The position numbers and the translations under genes are program-made. 64,000 bases of DNA from Streptomyces sp. CB01249 (GTDB lineage Bacteria > Actinomycetota > Actinomycetes > Streptomycetales > Streptomycetaceae), in NCBI RefSeq assembly GCF_001905735.1, contig NZ_LISW01000007.1, forward strand, positions 23,600 through 87,599. Direction: 5' to 3'. How positions within the stretch are numbered: position 1 is the first letter of the stretch; the number at the start of each line of letters is the position of its first letter. Under the pieces are notes generated by a model. The model did not search any database, was not told the origin of the DNA, and was given only the letters and a program-made list of their open reading frames with translations. Shown in pieces: positions 17,068 through 25,691 of the stretch.

Positions 17068-17496
17068 ATGGCCTCCGGCGGCGCGCTCACCGGCAGCAGC
17101 AGAGTGACCGTGTACGTCATGTCCGGCGTGGTCTTCGGGTACGCCACCCACCACTGCGACGAACGCCGGCTCGGGGACATTGCCGTTGTCGGCCCCCTGA
17201 CGCCCGGGGTCGATTGGGGCCGCCTGTGGCAGATGGCCCGCCACTGCGGACGGCCCAGTGCGGGCGAAACAGAACTCGCCCAGTGGGTACTGACCCAAGC
17301 CACACGGGCGTTCGTGTGCGGCAGCGGCCGCATCGCACAATTCCGTGAACGCACGTGGGAATTGCAACCTGGCGGCAAGCGCGTTCGGTTCGAATCGGCG
17401 TACGCCAATCGTGACCACCTCTGGACGGGAAACCTGACCGTCGACGGACTCACCCCCGACCAGATCGCGGAACGGCACACGTTCTACCCCGCCTGA
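17068..17496 (+). CDS. hypothetical protein
   Basis: 142 residues from ATG 17068 (GAAGG upstream). No recognised domain. Mixed alpha/beta: VTVYVMSGVVFGYATHHCDERRLGDIAVVG, then GRLWQMARHCGRPSAGETELAQWVL, VCGSGRIAQF and a C-terminal DGLTPDQIAERHTFYPA. Likely cytoplasmic. Close spacing to the GRDP-like gene suggests one transcript. GC3 is high, supporting a real gene. Confidence 0.6.
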   Translation: MASGGALTGSSRVTVYVMSGVVFGYATHHCDERRLGDIAVVGPLTPGVDWGRLWQMARHCGRPSAGETELAQWVLTQATRAFVCGSGRIAQFRERTWELQPGGKRVRFESAYANRDHLWTGNLTVDGLTPDQIAERHTFYPA

Positions 17497-17607
17497 CGTC
17501 GACTCCGCGCCCAGGTCCTGGCCTGCGCCGACAATCCAGACGTCGGTGCCATACTCACCGCTCAGGGCCTGGGCAGTCGTCCGGTCGCACAACAGTGGAG
17601 GAACCTG

Positions 17608-17853
17608 GTGGCCGTGGACACCTCTTTCTACAAGTCCGCCATGTCGGAGGAGATCCGGGACGAGGGCCGGGCGGAAGGCAGGGCCGAAGGCCGGGCCGAA
17701 GGGCTCTTGTTGCTTCTCGGCGTACTCGGCATCGCGCTCGCCGACGCGGACCGCGAGAAGATCGCCACCTGCACCGACCCGCAGCTCCTGGGCGAATGGC
17801 TCCAGCGCGCCGCGACGGCCTCCTCCGCCGAGGAAGTCTTCGGCGTCTCGTGA
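17608..17853 (+). CDS. 81-residue protein like the C-terminus of Rpn/YadD-type nuclease-transposase proteins
   Basis: GTG start with a very good GGAGGA site 5 nt upstream. The sequence begins MAVDTSFYKSAMSEEIRDEG, continues with tandem GRAE repeats (a 12-bp DNA unit near 17667-17702) and ends with a helical domain (LADADREKIATCTDPQLLGEWLQRAATASSAEEVF). This is the usual C-terminal part of Streptomyces PD-(D/E)XK Rpn/YadD-like proteins; the N-terminal nuclease domain is absent. With an intact ribosome site and a 4-nt overlap to the next gene, it seems a stand-alone functional remnant, not debris. Family link is from memory. Confidence 0.62.
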   Translation: MAVDTSFYKSAMSEEIRDEGRAEGRAEGRAEGLLLLLGVLGIALADADREKIATCTDPQLLGEWLQRAATASSAEEVFGVS

Positions 17854-18521
17854 CCGAGGCAACCGCCACCGACGTCCTCGCCGAGCTCGCCGCGCTCGAC
17901 GATCCCAAGGCGCGTGCCGTCAACGCGCGGCACGGGGACGATCACGGGGTGAACCTCACCAAGCTGCGCGCCCTCGCCAAGCGGCTGGGGAAGCGGCAGG
18001 AGCTGGCCGTCGAGCTGTGGGAGAGCGGCGACACCGCCGCACGGCTCGTCGCGTTGCTGGTCTGCCGGCCGAAGGCGTACACGCAAGGCGAGCTGGACCG
18101 CATGCTGCGCGAGGCGCGGGCGCCCAAGGTGCACGACTGGCTCGTGGGGTACGTGGTGAAGAAGAGCCCCCACGCGGAGGAGCTGCGCCTCGCCTGGACG
18201 GAGGACCCCGATCCGGTCGTCGCGAGCGCCGGGTGGGCGCTGACCGCCGAGCGGGTCGTGAAGCGGCCCGACGGGCTCGATCTGGGCGGGCTGCTCGACG
18301 TCATCGAGGCCGAGATGCGGGGCGCTCCCGACCGCCTTCAGTGGGCGATGAACACCTGCCTCGCCCAGATCGGCATCGAGCACCCGGAGCACCGCGCCCG
18401 CGCGCTGGACATCGGCGAGCGGCTCGGTGTGCTCAAGGACTACCCGACGCCCAAGGGCTGCACGTCGCCGTACGCGCCGGTGTGGATCGGGGAGATGGTG
18501 CGGCGCAAGGGCGAGGCGTAG
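17850..18521 (+). CDS. DNA alkylation repair (AlkD-like) HEAT-repeat protein
   Basis: 223 residues from GTG 17850, overlapping the previous stop (GTGA). Built of helical repeats as in the AlkC/AlkD family: ARAVNARHGDDHGVNLTKLRALAKRLG, ELAVELWESGDTAARLVALLV, VHDWLVGYVVKKSPHAEELRLAW and PDRLQWAMNTCLAQIGIEHPEHRARAL. AlkD removes bulky or charged alkylated bases; this actinobacterial subgroup is only annotated by similarity, so activity is uncertain. Converges on the Ser/Thr kinase with 3 nt between stops. Confidence 0.75.
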   Translation: MTEATATDVLAELAALDDPKARAVNARHGDDHGVNLTKLRALAKRLGKRQELAVELWESGDTAARLVALLVCRPKAYTQGELDRMLREARAPKVHDWLVGYVVKKSPHAEELRLAWTEDPDPVVASAGWALTAERVVKRPDGLDLGGLLDVIEAEMRGAPDRLQWAMNTCLAQIGIEHPEHRARALDIGERLGVLKDYPTPKGCTSPYAPVWIGEMVRRKGEA

Positions 18522-18524
18522 GCG

Positions 18525-20120
18525 CTAGACCGCGTTGCGCCAGACCGTCAGGTCTCCCTGCAGGAAGGCGAGGTCGGGTATCGCGGTCGACTTCGTCGCG
18601 ATCACGAACAGCGCGATGTCCCCCGAGGCGTTCATGACGCAGATCTCGCTCCCGTTCGCCGAGGCCGCCAGCGGGAGGTTGTGGATCTTGCTGTGCGGAA
18701 GGAACAGGCGGCATTCGTCGAGCGTGGTGCCCGGCTTGTCGTCCATGGGCATGAAGACGCTCGTATCGCTCTTCAGTTCACACCCGACCGACTCGCAGCT
18801 GAAGCGGATGTCGCCCTTGTCGCCGTCCACCTCGTTGCGCGGATCCGCGAGGTTCACCGAGCGCTTCGCGTCCACCGTGACCAGGGCGTACGGCTCCGCC
18901 TGCGGCTCCCGGGGCGTGGGCGACGTGCTCGGTGCGGTCCGCTCCTCGGCGGCCTTGCCCGCCGCCGAGGCGCCCGCCGATTCCGTCGTGGTCTTCCTCG
19001 CCCCCGGCGACCGGGTGGCCGACTCCGACGCCTTCGCGTCGGCCCGGTGCTCTCCCCCGCCCATGGGCCCCATCGCCTGCCAGGCCAGGCCGAGGACCAG
19101 CAGCGCGGTCACCACGCCGACGGCCGACACCAGCGCGACGCGCCGTCTGCGCGCCCCGCGATCGACCGGTACCGGCGGCGGCCCGGCCCAGGGATCCATC
19201 CGCACCGGGGTGGGCTCCGGCACCGGGGCCGGAACCGTGACCTCCGGACCGCTGATCTCCCGCCACACGGCGGGCGCCCCGTCCGCGTCGGCCTCCGCGC
19301 CCAGCCGCTGCCGGCACCACTCCACGATCTCCGCCGGGGCGGGCCGCTCGGCCGGGTCGGCTGCCAGGCAGCGGGCGAACAGCGGGCGCAGGGGCTCGGG
19401 CAGCAGGGTCAGGTCGGGCTCGTCGTGGATGATCCGGTACAGCACGTAGACGCCCGGGCCGTCACCGTAGAGCGGCTTGCCCAGCGCCGCGAACGCCGCC
19501 GTCTGGGCCAGGGCGAAGACATCGCTCGCCGCCGTGGCCCCCTCCCCGGACGCCTGCTCGGGGGCCATGTACGCGGGGGTGCCGATCGGGTGGCCCGTCG
19601 TGGTGTACGAGGTCGCGTCGGCGGCCAGCGCGATGCCGAAGTCGATCACGCGCGGCCCGTCGGAGGCCAGCAGCACGTTGGACGGCTTGAGGTCGCGGTG
19701 CACGATGCCCTCGGCGTGGATGGCCCGGAGCGCCTCGGCCATGCCCGCCATCAGCCACAGCAGGGCGGACACCGGCAGCGGGCCCTGCCGCGCCACGGCC
19801 TGGGCGAGCGAGGGGCCGGGCACGTACAGCGTGGCGAGCCAGGGCGGTGTGCCCTCCGCGTCGGCGTCGATCAGCTCCGCCGTGCAGGCACCGCGCACCC
19901 GCCGGGCCGCCCGGATCTCCCGGCCGAACCGCCCCCTGAAGTCCGGGTCGTCGGCCAGCTCGGGGCGTACGACCTTGATCGCCACGGCCCGGCCGTCCTC
20001 GGCGTACGAGAGGTAGACCCGGCCCATGCCGCCCGCGCCGAGCCGGGCGGCGAGCCGGTAGCCGGCCACCTCGGTCGGGTCGTTCGCCTGAAGCGGCTCG
20101 AAGACATCCGTCACGTCCAT
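18525..20120 (-). CDS. membrane Ser/Thr protein kinase (PknB family)
   Basis: 531 residues. The kinase domain (about 20-275) has the Gly loop LGAGGMGRVYL (27-37), catalytic Lys49 (VAIKV), HRDLKPSN (141-148), DFG (160-162) and an activation segment with TTTGHPIGTPAYMAPEQ. After a Pro-rich linker comes one membrane segment (about 328-348) and an extracytoplasmic domain of about 180 residues with a Ser/Thr/Ala-rich stalk and two Cys-containing stretches; no PASTA repeats. All catalytic residues are present. The outer domain is probably the sensor; its ligand is unknown. Confidence 0.92.
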   Translation of the reverse strand: MDVTDVFEPLQANDPTEVAGYRLAARLGAGGMGRVYLSYAEDGRAVAIKVVRPELADDPDFRGRFGREIRAARRVRGACTAELIDADAEGTPPWLATLYVPGPSLAQAVARQGPLPVSALLWLMAGMAEALRAIHAEGIVHRDLKPSNVLLASDGPRVIDFGIALAADATSYTTTGHPIGTPAYMAPEQASGEGATAASDVFALAQTAAFAALGKPLYGDGPGVYVLYRIIHDEPDLTLLPEPLRPLFARCLAADPAERPAPAEIVEWCRQRLGAEADADGAPAVWREISGPEVTVPAPVPEPTPVRMDPWAGPPPVPVDRGARRRRVALVSAVGVVTALLVLGLAWQAMGPMGGGEHRADAKASESATRSPGARKTTTESAGASAAGKAAEERTAPSTSPTPREPQAEPYALVTVDAKRSVNLADPRNEVDGDKGDIRFSCESVGCELKSDTSVFMPMDDKPGTTLDECRLFLPHSKIHNLPLAASANGSEICVMNASGDIALFVIATKSTAIPDLAFLQGDLTVWRNAV

Positions 20121-20205
20121 CGGCCCGCTCCCCCACTGTTATGCACTGGCCAACGCCCGCAGCCTAGCAACGGCCTCACGCGGAGTTGATCACCGCACAC
20201 ACGCG

Positions 20206-20235
20206 ACAGCCCCCGGCAGCTCGGCCGGGGGCTGT
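20206..20235 (-). terminator. terminator of acyl-CoA dehydrogenase gene
   Basis: ACAGCCCCCGGC (20206-20217) pairs perfectly with GCCGGGGGCTGT (20224-20235), loop AGCTCG, 24 nt after the dehydrogenase stop in its reading direction. Confidence 0.8.
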
Positions 20236-20258
20236 GCGCGCGTACGAAAGACGTTCCG

Positions 20259-21425
20259 TTACGGCAGGTTGCGCGCCATCACGATGCGCTGGACCTGGTT
20301 CGTGCCCTCGTAGATCTGGGTGATCTTGGCGTCGCGCATCATCCGCTCCACCGGGTAGTCCCGCGTGTAGCCGTAGCCGCCGAGGAGCTGGACCGCGTCC
20401 GTGGTGACCTCCATGGCGACGTCGGAGGCGAAGCACTTGGCGGCGGCGCCGAAGAACGTGAGGTCGGCGTCGACGCGCTCGGACTTGGCGGCGGCCGAGT
20501 ACGTCAGCTGGCGGGCGGCCTCCAGCTTCATGGCCATGTCGGCGAGCATGAACTGGACGCCCTGGAAGTCCGCGATCGGCTTGCCGAACTGCTTGCGCTC
20601 CTGGACGTAACCCTTGGCGTAGTCCAGCGCGCCCTGGGCGACACCGAGGGCCTGGGCCGCGATGGTGATACGAGTGTGGTCCAGGGTCTTCATCGCGGTG
20701 GCGAAGCCGGTGCCCTCCTCGCCGATCATGCGGTCGGCGGGGATGCGGACGTTGTCGAAGTAGACCTCGCGGGTCGGGGAACCCTTGATGCCGAGCTTCT
20801 TCTCGGGGGCTCCGAAGGAGACGCCCTCGTCGGACTTCTCCACGACGAAGGCCGAGATGCCCTTGGAGCGCTTCTCCGGGTCCGTGACGGCCATGACCGT
20901 GTAGTACTCGGAGACGCCCGCGTTGGTGATCCAGCGCTTCACGCCGTTGAGGACCCAGAAGTCGCCGTCGCGCACGGCGCGGGTCTTCATGCCGGCGGCG
21001 TCGGAGCCCGCGTCCGGCTCAGAGAGGCAGTACGAGAACATGCCGTCGCCCTTGGCCAGCGGGCCCAGGTACTTCTTCTTCAGGGCCTCGGAGCCGGACA
21101 GCACGACCGGGAGCGAGCCGAGCTTGTTCACGGCCGGGATCAGGGAGGAGGACACGCAGGCGCGGGCCACCTCCTCGATCACGATGACCGTGGCGAGCGC
21201 GTCGGCGCCGGCGCCGCCGTACTCCTCCGGTACGTGGACCGCGTGCAGATCGGCGGCGGTGAGGGCGTCCAGCGCCTCCTGCGGGAAGCGGGCCTCCTCG
21301 TCGACCGCGGCCGCGAACGGGGCGATCTTCGCCTCGGCGAGCGCACGCACCGTCTCACGGAGCATCTCGTGCTCCTCAGCCGGACGGTACAGGTCGAAAT
21401 CGGTCGAACCCGCCAAGACGCTCAC
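20259..21425 (-). CDS. acyl-CoA dehydrogenase
   Basis: 388 residues, the usual length. All three domains are present: helical N-terminus (EEYGGAGADALATVIVIEEVAR), middle beta domain (YCLSEPDAGSDAAGMKTRA and WITNAGVSEYYTVMAV, FAD/substrate contacts) and C-terminal helices with RKQFGKPIADFQGVQFMLADM and QLLGGYGYTRDYPVERMMRD. The catalytic base is Glu373 in IYEGTNQ, the position found in short/branched-chain enzymes. FAD-dependent alpha,beta-oxidation of an acyl-CoA in the cytoplasm. Divergent from the sugar dehydrogenase. Confidence 0.95.
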   Translation of the reverse strand: MSVLAGSTDFDLYRPAEEHEMLRETVRALAEAKIAPFAAAVDEEARFPQEALDALTAADLHAVHVPEEYGGAGADALATVIVIEEVARACVSSSLIPAVNKLGSLPVVLSGSEALKKKYLGPLAKGDGMFSYCLSEPDAGSDAAGMKTRAVRDGDFWVLNGVKRWITNAGVSEYYTVMAVTDPEKRSKGISAFVVEKSDEGVSFGAPEKKLGIKGSPTREVYFDNVRIPADRMIGEEGTGFATAMKTLDHTRITIAAQALGVAQGALDYAKGYVQERKQFGKPIADFQGVQFMLADMAMKLEAARQLTYSAAAKSERVDADLTFFGAAAKCFASDVAMEVTTDAVQLLGGYGYTRDYPVERMMRDAKITQIYEGTNQVQRIVMARNLP

Positions 21426-21591
21426 TCCCCAGGGTGCTAACTACCGTTAAGTAACCCAATTTTATGCGTTCGACCCGCCCCCGGCATACGCGCTCGGGCC
21501 GTGAGCTGCGCGACAGCCGGAAAGGGGAGGTCCGACAGGCGGGACTATGCTCGTTCACCGCATGTCCGTCCGCATCTCACAGGAGCACTCC

Positions 21592-22935
21592 ATGGCCCTC
21601 AGGATCACCGTGATCGGCACCGGCTATCTCGGCGCCACGCACGCCGCGGCCATGGCTGAGCTGGGCTTCGAGGTCCTGGGTCTCGATGTCGTGCCGGAGA
21701 AGATCGAGATGCTGTCGGGCGGCAAGGTCCCGATGTACGAGCCGGGCCTGGAGGAAATGCTCCAGCGGCACGTCGCGGGCATCGAGGGTGCCACGGGACG
21801 GCTGCGGTTCACCACCTCCTGGGAGGAGGTGGCGGAGTTCGGCGACGTGCACTTCGTGTGCACCAACACTCCGCAGAAGCACGGCGAGTACGCCTGTGAC
21901 ATGTCCTACGTCGACAGCGCCTTCAACTCGCTCGCGCCGCTCCTCACCCGCCCCGCCCTCGTCGTCGGCAAGTCCACCGTGCCCGTCGGCTCCGCCGCCC
22001 GCCTCGCCGCCCGCCTCGCCGAGCTGGCCCCCGTGGGCGCCGACGCGGAGCTGGCCTGGAACCCGGAGTTCCTGCGCGAGGGCTTCGCGGTGGACGACAC
22101 CCTGCACCCGGACCGGATCGTCGTCGGCGTGACGAGCGAGCGGGCCGAGAAGCTGCTGCGCGAGGTGTACGCCGTCCCGGTCGCGGAGGGCTCCCCGTTC
22201 GTCGTGACGGACTACCCGACCGCCGAACTGGTGAAGACCGCCGCCAACTCCTTCCTGGCGACCAAGATCTCGTTCATCAACGCCATGGCCGAGGTCTGCG
22301 AAGCCGCCGACGGCGACGTGGCGAAGCTCGCCGAGGCGATCGGCCACGACGAGCGCATCGGCAAGAAGTTCCTGCGGGCCGGCATCGGCTTCGGCGGCGG
22401 CTGCCTGCCCAAGGACATCCGCGCCTTCATGGCCCGCGCCGGTGAGCTGGGCGCCGACCAGGCGCTGACGTTCCTGCGCGAGGTCGACTCGATCAACATG
22501 CGCCGCCGGGGCCACATGGTCGAGCTGGCCCGGGAGGCCGTGGGCGGCGACTCCTTCCTCGGCAAGCGGGTCGCCGTGCTCGGCGCCACCTTCAAGCCCG
22601 ACTCGGACGACGTACGCGACTCGCCCGCGCTCAACGTGGCCGGCCAGATCCACCTCCAGGGCGGCCAGGTCACCGTCTTCGACCCGAAGGGCATGGAGAA
22701 CGCCCGCCGCATCTTCCCCACCCTCGGTTACGCGGAGAGCGCGCTCGAAGCGGTGCGCGGCGCGGACGTCGTGCTGCACCTGACGGAGTGGCGCGAGTTC
22801 CGCGACCTGGACGCGGAGGCGCTGGGCGCGGTCGCGGGCCACCGGATCATCCTCGACGGGCGCAACGCCCTCGACCCCGTCGCGTGGCGCGAGGCCGGCT
22901 GGACCTTCCGCGCGATGGGCCGCCCGACGGCCTGA
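21592..22935 (+). CDS. UDP-glucose/GDP-mannose dehydrogenase family protein
   Basis: 447 residues from ATG 21592 (AGGAGCACTCC ahead); upstream in-frame codons have no ribosome site. Rossmann NAD motif ITVIGTGYLGATHAAAMAELG, VGKSTVPVGSA, EFLREGFAVDDTLHPDRIVVG, catalytic Cys271 in FGGGCLPKDI, and the C-terminal domain LGATFKPDSDDVRDSPAL. Converts a nucleotide hexose to the uronic acid, probably UDP-glucose to UDP-glucuronate, with two NAD+. Feeds surface polysaccharide or secondary metabolite sugars; the exact substrate cannot be fixed. Confidence 0.93.
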   Translation: MALRITVIGTGYLGATHAAAMAELGFEVLGLDVVPEKIEMLSGGKVPMYEPGLEEMLQRHVAGIEGATGRLRFTTSWEEVAEFGDVHFVCTNTPQKHGEYACDMSYVDSAFNSLAPLLTRPALVVGKSTVPVGSAARLAARLAELAPVGADAELAWNPEFLREGFAVDDTLHPDRIVVGVTSERAEKLLREVYAVPVAEGSPFVVTDYPTAELVKTAANSFLATKISFINAMAEVCEAADGDVAKLAEAIGHDERIGKKFLRAGIGFGGGCLPKDIRAFMARAGELGADQALTFLREVDSINMRRRGHMVELAREAVGGDSFLGKRVAVLGATFKPDSDDVRDSPALNVAGQIHLQGGQVTVFDPKGMENARRIFPTLGYAESALEAVRGADVVLHLTEWREFRDLDAEALGAVAGHRIILDGRNALDPVAWREAGWTFRAMGRPTA

Positions 22936-22955
22936 CCCCTGGGGCCCGCCCGTTC

Positions 22956-23465
22956 TCAGCCGCGTTTCGCGCGGTACGTACGCATCTTGGCGCGGGCCCC
23001 GCACACCGACATCGAGCACCAGCGGCGGCGTCCCGCCGGGCTGCGGTCGTAGTACGCCCAGCGGCAGTCCTCCGCCTCGCAGGCCTTGAGCCTGGCCCAG
23101 GTCCCGTCGGCCGAAGCGGCGGCGACGGCGGCCGCGATCCGCGCCGTCAGCCCGGGCGGCTCCTCCACCGGGCACAGCGCCGCCCCGCCCGCCGCGTCCA
23201 CGGTCACCCGCAGCGGCGCCTCGGCGAGCAGCCGGTCCAGTACGCACAACGGGCTGTCGTCCGAGCAGTGGCCCGCGTGGGCCAGACAGGCCGCGCGCAG
23301 GGCCTCGCGCAGCGCGCGGGCCGCCGGGACGTCGGGCTCCGCGAGGGCGAAGGCGGCGCGCCCCTCCACCGTGTCGAGGCTGTCCGCGCCGGTCTCGACG
23401 TTCAGGCTGTTGACCAGCGCTTCGATCAGCGCGAGTCCGCCGGGCGCGGAATCCCTCTCATTCAT
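22956..23465 (-). CDS. CGNR zinc finger (ABATE-type) protein
   Basis: 169 residues from ATG 23465. The N-terminal ABATE-like helical domain (IEALVNSLNVETGADSLDTVEG, LREALRAACLAHAG) is followed by a C-terminal CGNR-type zinc finger: KACEAEDCRWAYYDRSPAGRRRWCSMSVCGARAKMRTYR, with four Cys for zinc. Members are thought to be stress- or ligand-responsive regulators. Divergently transcribed from the VOC gene, which it may control. Confidence 0.87.
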   Translation of the reverse strand: MNERDSAPGGLALIEALVNSLNVETGADSLDTVEGRAAFALAEPDVPAARALREALRAACLAHAGHCSDDSPLCVLDRLLAEAPLRVTVDAAGGAALCPVEEPPGLTARIAAAVAAASADGTWARLKACEAEDCRWAYYDRSPAGRRRWCSMSVCGARAKMRTYRAKRG

Positions 23466-23568
23466 GGTTGCGACGTTACCGCCAATGCGGGAGCATGCGG
23501 TCACGGTTACCGGTTGAGTACTTAAAGCGGTAACCACCTGTCCGTAGTCTGCCCGAGGAGGAAGCAAC

Positions 23569-23928
23569 ATGGCTCTGGCCGCAGTGGGTGCCGTCGTCCT
23601 GGACTGCCCCGATCCCGTCGCCCTGGCGAACTTCTACGCGGCGCTGATCGGCGGCGAGGTCGAGCAGCGGGAGGACTGGGTGGAGCTCACCGGAGGCGCG
23701 GGCGCCCCGCTCGCCTTCCAGGCCGCGCCCGGCTTCGTACCGCCGAAGTGGCCGAGCGCCGACGCCTCGCAGCAGTTCCACCTGGACCTGACCGTGGGCG
23801 ATCTGGACGCGGCGGAGCGGGAGGTGCTGGCGCTGGGCGCGACGGTGCTGGAGGCGGACGACCGGGAGCGCACCTTCCGGGTGTACGCGGACCCGGCGGG
23901 GCACCCGTTCTGTCTCTGCGCCTGCTGA
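23569..23928 (+). CDS. VOC family protein (glyoxalase-like)
   Basis: 119 residues behind GAGGAGGAAGCAAC. One vicinal-oxygen-chelate domain of two beta-alpha-beta-beta-beta units: VVLDCPDPVALANFYAALIGGE, QFHLDLTVGDLDAAEREVLALGATVLE and VYADPAGHPFCLC. Few metal ligands are obvious (H of FHLDL, D/H of DPAGHPF), as in small actinobacterial dioxygenase- or resistance-like proteins of unknown substrate. Probably a cytoplasmic dimer. Confidence 0.85.
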   Translation: MALAAVGAVVLDCPDPVALANFYAALIGGEVEQREDWVELTGGAGAPLAFQAAPGFVPPKWPSADASQQFHLDLTVGDLDAAEREVLALGATVLEADDRERTFRVYADPAGHPFCLCAC

Positions 23929-23949
23929 TCGGGCGGGCGCCCCGGTGGC

Positions 23950-25146
23950 TCAGGCCGCCGGGGCGTCCAGCTGTCCGATCGTGGCGTGCGACGGGCCGCG
24001 CCGGGTGCGCAGGTCCCGCGCCACGTCCTCGGCGGCGCGCAGCACCCGTACGGCGTTCTGCCAGGTGAGCTTGGCCAGGTCGGCGGCGGACCAGTTCCGG
24101 CGCAGCAGCTCCGCGATCAGGTTCGGGTAGCCGGCGACGCTCTCCAGGCCCTGCGGGAGGAACGCGGTGCCGTCGTAGTCGCCGCCGATGCCGATGTGGT
24201 CGACGCCCGCGACCTCGCGCATGTGGTCGAGGTGGTCGGCGATGGTGGCCACGGTCGCGACGGGGCGCGGGTTCGCCGCCTCGAACGCGGCGTGCAGCTT
24301 CATCGCGCGCTCGGTGGTGTCCAGGTGGTGCAGCCCGTGCGCGCGCAGGTTCTCGTCGGCGGCCTGCGTCCAGGCGACGGCCTCCGGCAGGACGAACTTC
24401 GGTACGAAGGTGGCCATGGCGATGCCGCCGTTGGCCGGGAGCTGCGCGAGGACGTCGTCGGGGATGTTGCGCGGGTGGTCGCAGACGGCGCGCGACGAGG
24501 AGTGCGAGAACATCACCGGCGCCTCGGAGGTGGCGAGCGCGTCGCGCATGGTCGTCGCCGCGACGTGCGAGAGGTCGACCAGCATGCCGGTGCGGTTCAT
24601 CTCGCGGACGACTTCGTGGCCGAACGGCGAGAGGCCGCCCACCCCGGGCTCGTCGGTCGCGGAGTCCGCCCAGGCGATGTTGTCGTTGTGGGTGAGCGTC
24701 ATGTAGCGGACGCCCAGCGCGTGCAGTCCGCGCAGGGTGCCCAGCGAGTTGTCGATGGAGTGGCCGCCCTCGGCCCCCATCAGGGAGGCGATCCGGCCCT
24801 CGGCGCGGGCGGCCTCCATGTCGTCGGCGGTCAGGGCGCGGCGGAGGTCGGCCGGGTAGCGCTCCAGGAGCTCGGCGACGACGTCGATCTGTTCCAGCGT
24901 CGCGCTGACGGCGGCGTCGCCCGCGAGGTCGGAGCGCACGTAGACGGACCAGAACTGGGCACCGACGCCCCCGGCGCGGAGCCGGGGGATGTCGGTGTGC
25001 AGGTGGGCCGACTGGTCGGTGGCGATGTCGCGTACGGCCAGGTCGTAGCCGACCTGCTCGCGCAGCGCCCACGGCAGGTCGTTGTGGCCGTCGACCACCG
25101 GGTACTCGGCGAGGAGTTCCCGGGCCAGATCCAGTCGGTCCGTCAT
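23950..25146 (-). CDS. membrane dipeptidase family (M19) dipeptidase
   Basis: 398 residues, usual length. Zinc ligands are visible: HND in VVDGHNDLPWAL (about 19-21), the Glu of MGAEGGHSIDNSLG, the His of DLSHVAATTMRDAL and HSSSRAVCDHPRNIPD, plus HIGIGGDYDGTAFLPQGL. Hydrolyses dipeptides, often with D-residues. No signal peptide, so cytoplasmic here. It starts 11 nt after purE, giving a purK-purE-dipeptidase transcription unit. Confidence 0.93.
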   Translation of the reverse strand: MTDRLDLARELLAEYPVVDGHNDLPWALREQVGYDLAVRDIATDQSAHLHTDIPRLRAGGVGAQFWSVYVRSDLAGDAAVSATLEQIDVVAELLERYPADLRRALTADDMEAARAEGRIASLMGAEGGHSIDNSLGTLRGLHALGVRYMTLTHNDNIAWADSATDEPGVGGLSPFGHEVVREMNRTGMLVDLSHVAATTMRDALATSEAPVMFSHSSSRAVCDHPRNIPDDVLAQLPANGGIAMATFVPKFVLPEAVAWTQAADENLRAHGLHHLDTTERAMKLHAAFEAANPRPVATVATIADHLDHMREVAGVDHIGIGGDYDGTAFLPQGLESVAGYPNLIAELLRRNWSAADLAKLTWQNAVRVLRAAEDVARDLRTRRGPSHATIGQLDAPAA

Positions 25147-25157
25147 GGTGCCTGCTT

Positions 25158-25691
25158 TCAGAAGCCGAAGGACTCCGCGCCCGCCGCCTTCTGGCGCAGC
25201 CGCTTGCCCTTCTCGGTGGCCTGGTCGTTGAGGTCGCCCAGGAACTCCGTCATCCGGCCCTGGAGCTCGGGGTCGGCCGCGGCCAGGACGCGGACGGCCA
25301 GCAGGCCGGCGTTGCGCGCCCCGGCGATGGAGACCGTGGCGACGGGGATGCCGGCGGGCATCTGGACGATGGACATCAGGCTGTCCATGCCGTCCAGGTA
25401 CTTCAGCGGGACCGGCACGCCGATGACCGGCAGCGGGGTGACCGAGGCGAGCATGCCGGGCAGGTGGGCGGCGCCGCCCGCGCCCGCGATGATCGCCTTG
25501 AGGCCGCGGCCCGCCGCGTTCTCGCCGTACGCGATCATCTCGCGGGGCATGCGGTGGGCGGAGACGACGTCGACCTCGTACGGGATGCCGAACTCGTCCA
25601 GGGCCTTGGCCGCCGCTTCCATGACGGGCCAGTCGGAGTCCGAGCCCATGACGATGCCGACGACCGGGGCGGCGGAGGCGGGGGAAGTCAT
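25158..25691 (-). CDS. purE: N5-carboxyaminoimidazole ribonucleotide mutase
   Basis: 177 residues from ATG 25691, overlapping the purK stop as ATGA. Signature GIVMGSDSDWPVMEAAAKAL at the N-terminus, SAHRMPREM and GGAAHLPGMLASVTPLPVIGVP. Converts N5-CAIR to 4-carboxy-AIR in purine synthesis, the step after PurK. The class I mutase motif SAHRMP is intact. Confidence 0.97.
   Translation of the reverse strand: MTSPASAAPVVGIVMGSDSDWPVMEAAAKALDEFGIPYEVDVVSAHRMPREMIAYGENAAGRGLKAIIAGAGGAAHLPGMLASVTPLPVIGVPVPLKYLDGMDSLMSIVQMPAGIPVATVSIAGARNAGLLAVRVLAAADPELQGRMTEFLGDLNDQATEKGKRLRQKAAGAESFGF

Noticed and set aside
10921..17496. Prophage or integrated element covering the accessory region.
   Set aside because: No integrase, excisionase, phage structural or attachment sequence was seen. 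The regulator modules here are ordinary for Streptomyces chromosomes.
20608..20610. TTA codon in the acyl-CoA dehydrogenase gene (TAA on the plus strand).
   Set aside because: Out of frame: it spans the GGT TAC (Gly-Tyr) codon pair in AKGYVQERK. Similar cases at the response regulator and Bax-1-like genes were excluded for the same reason.
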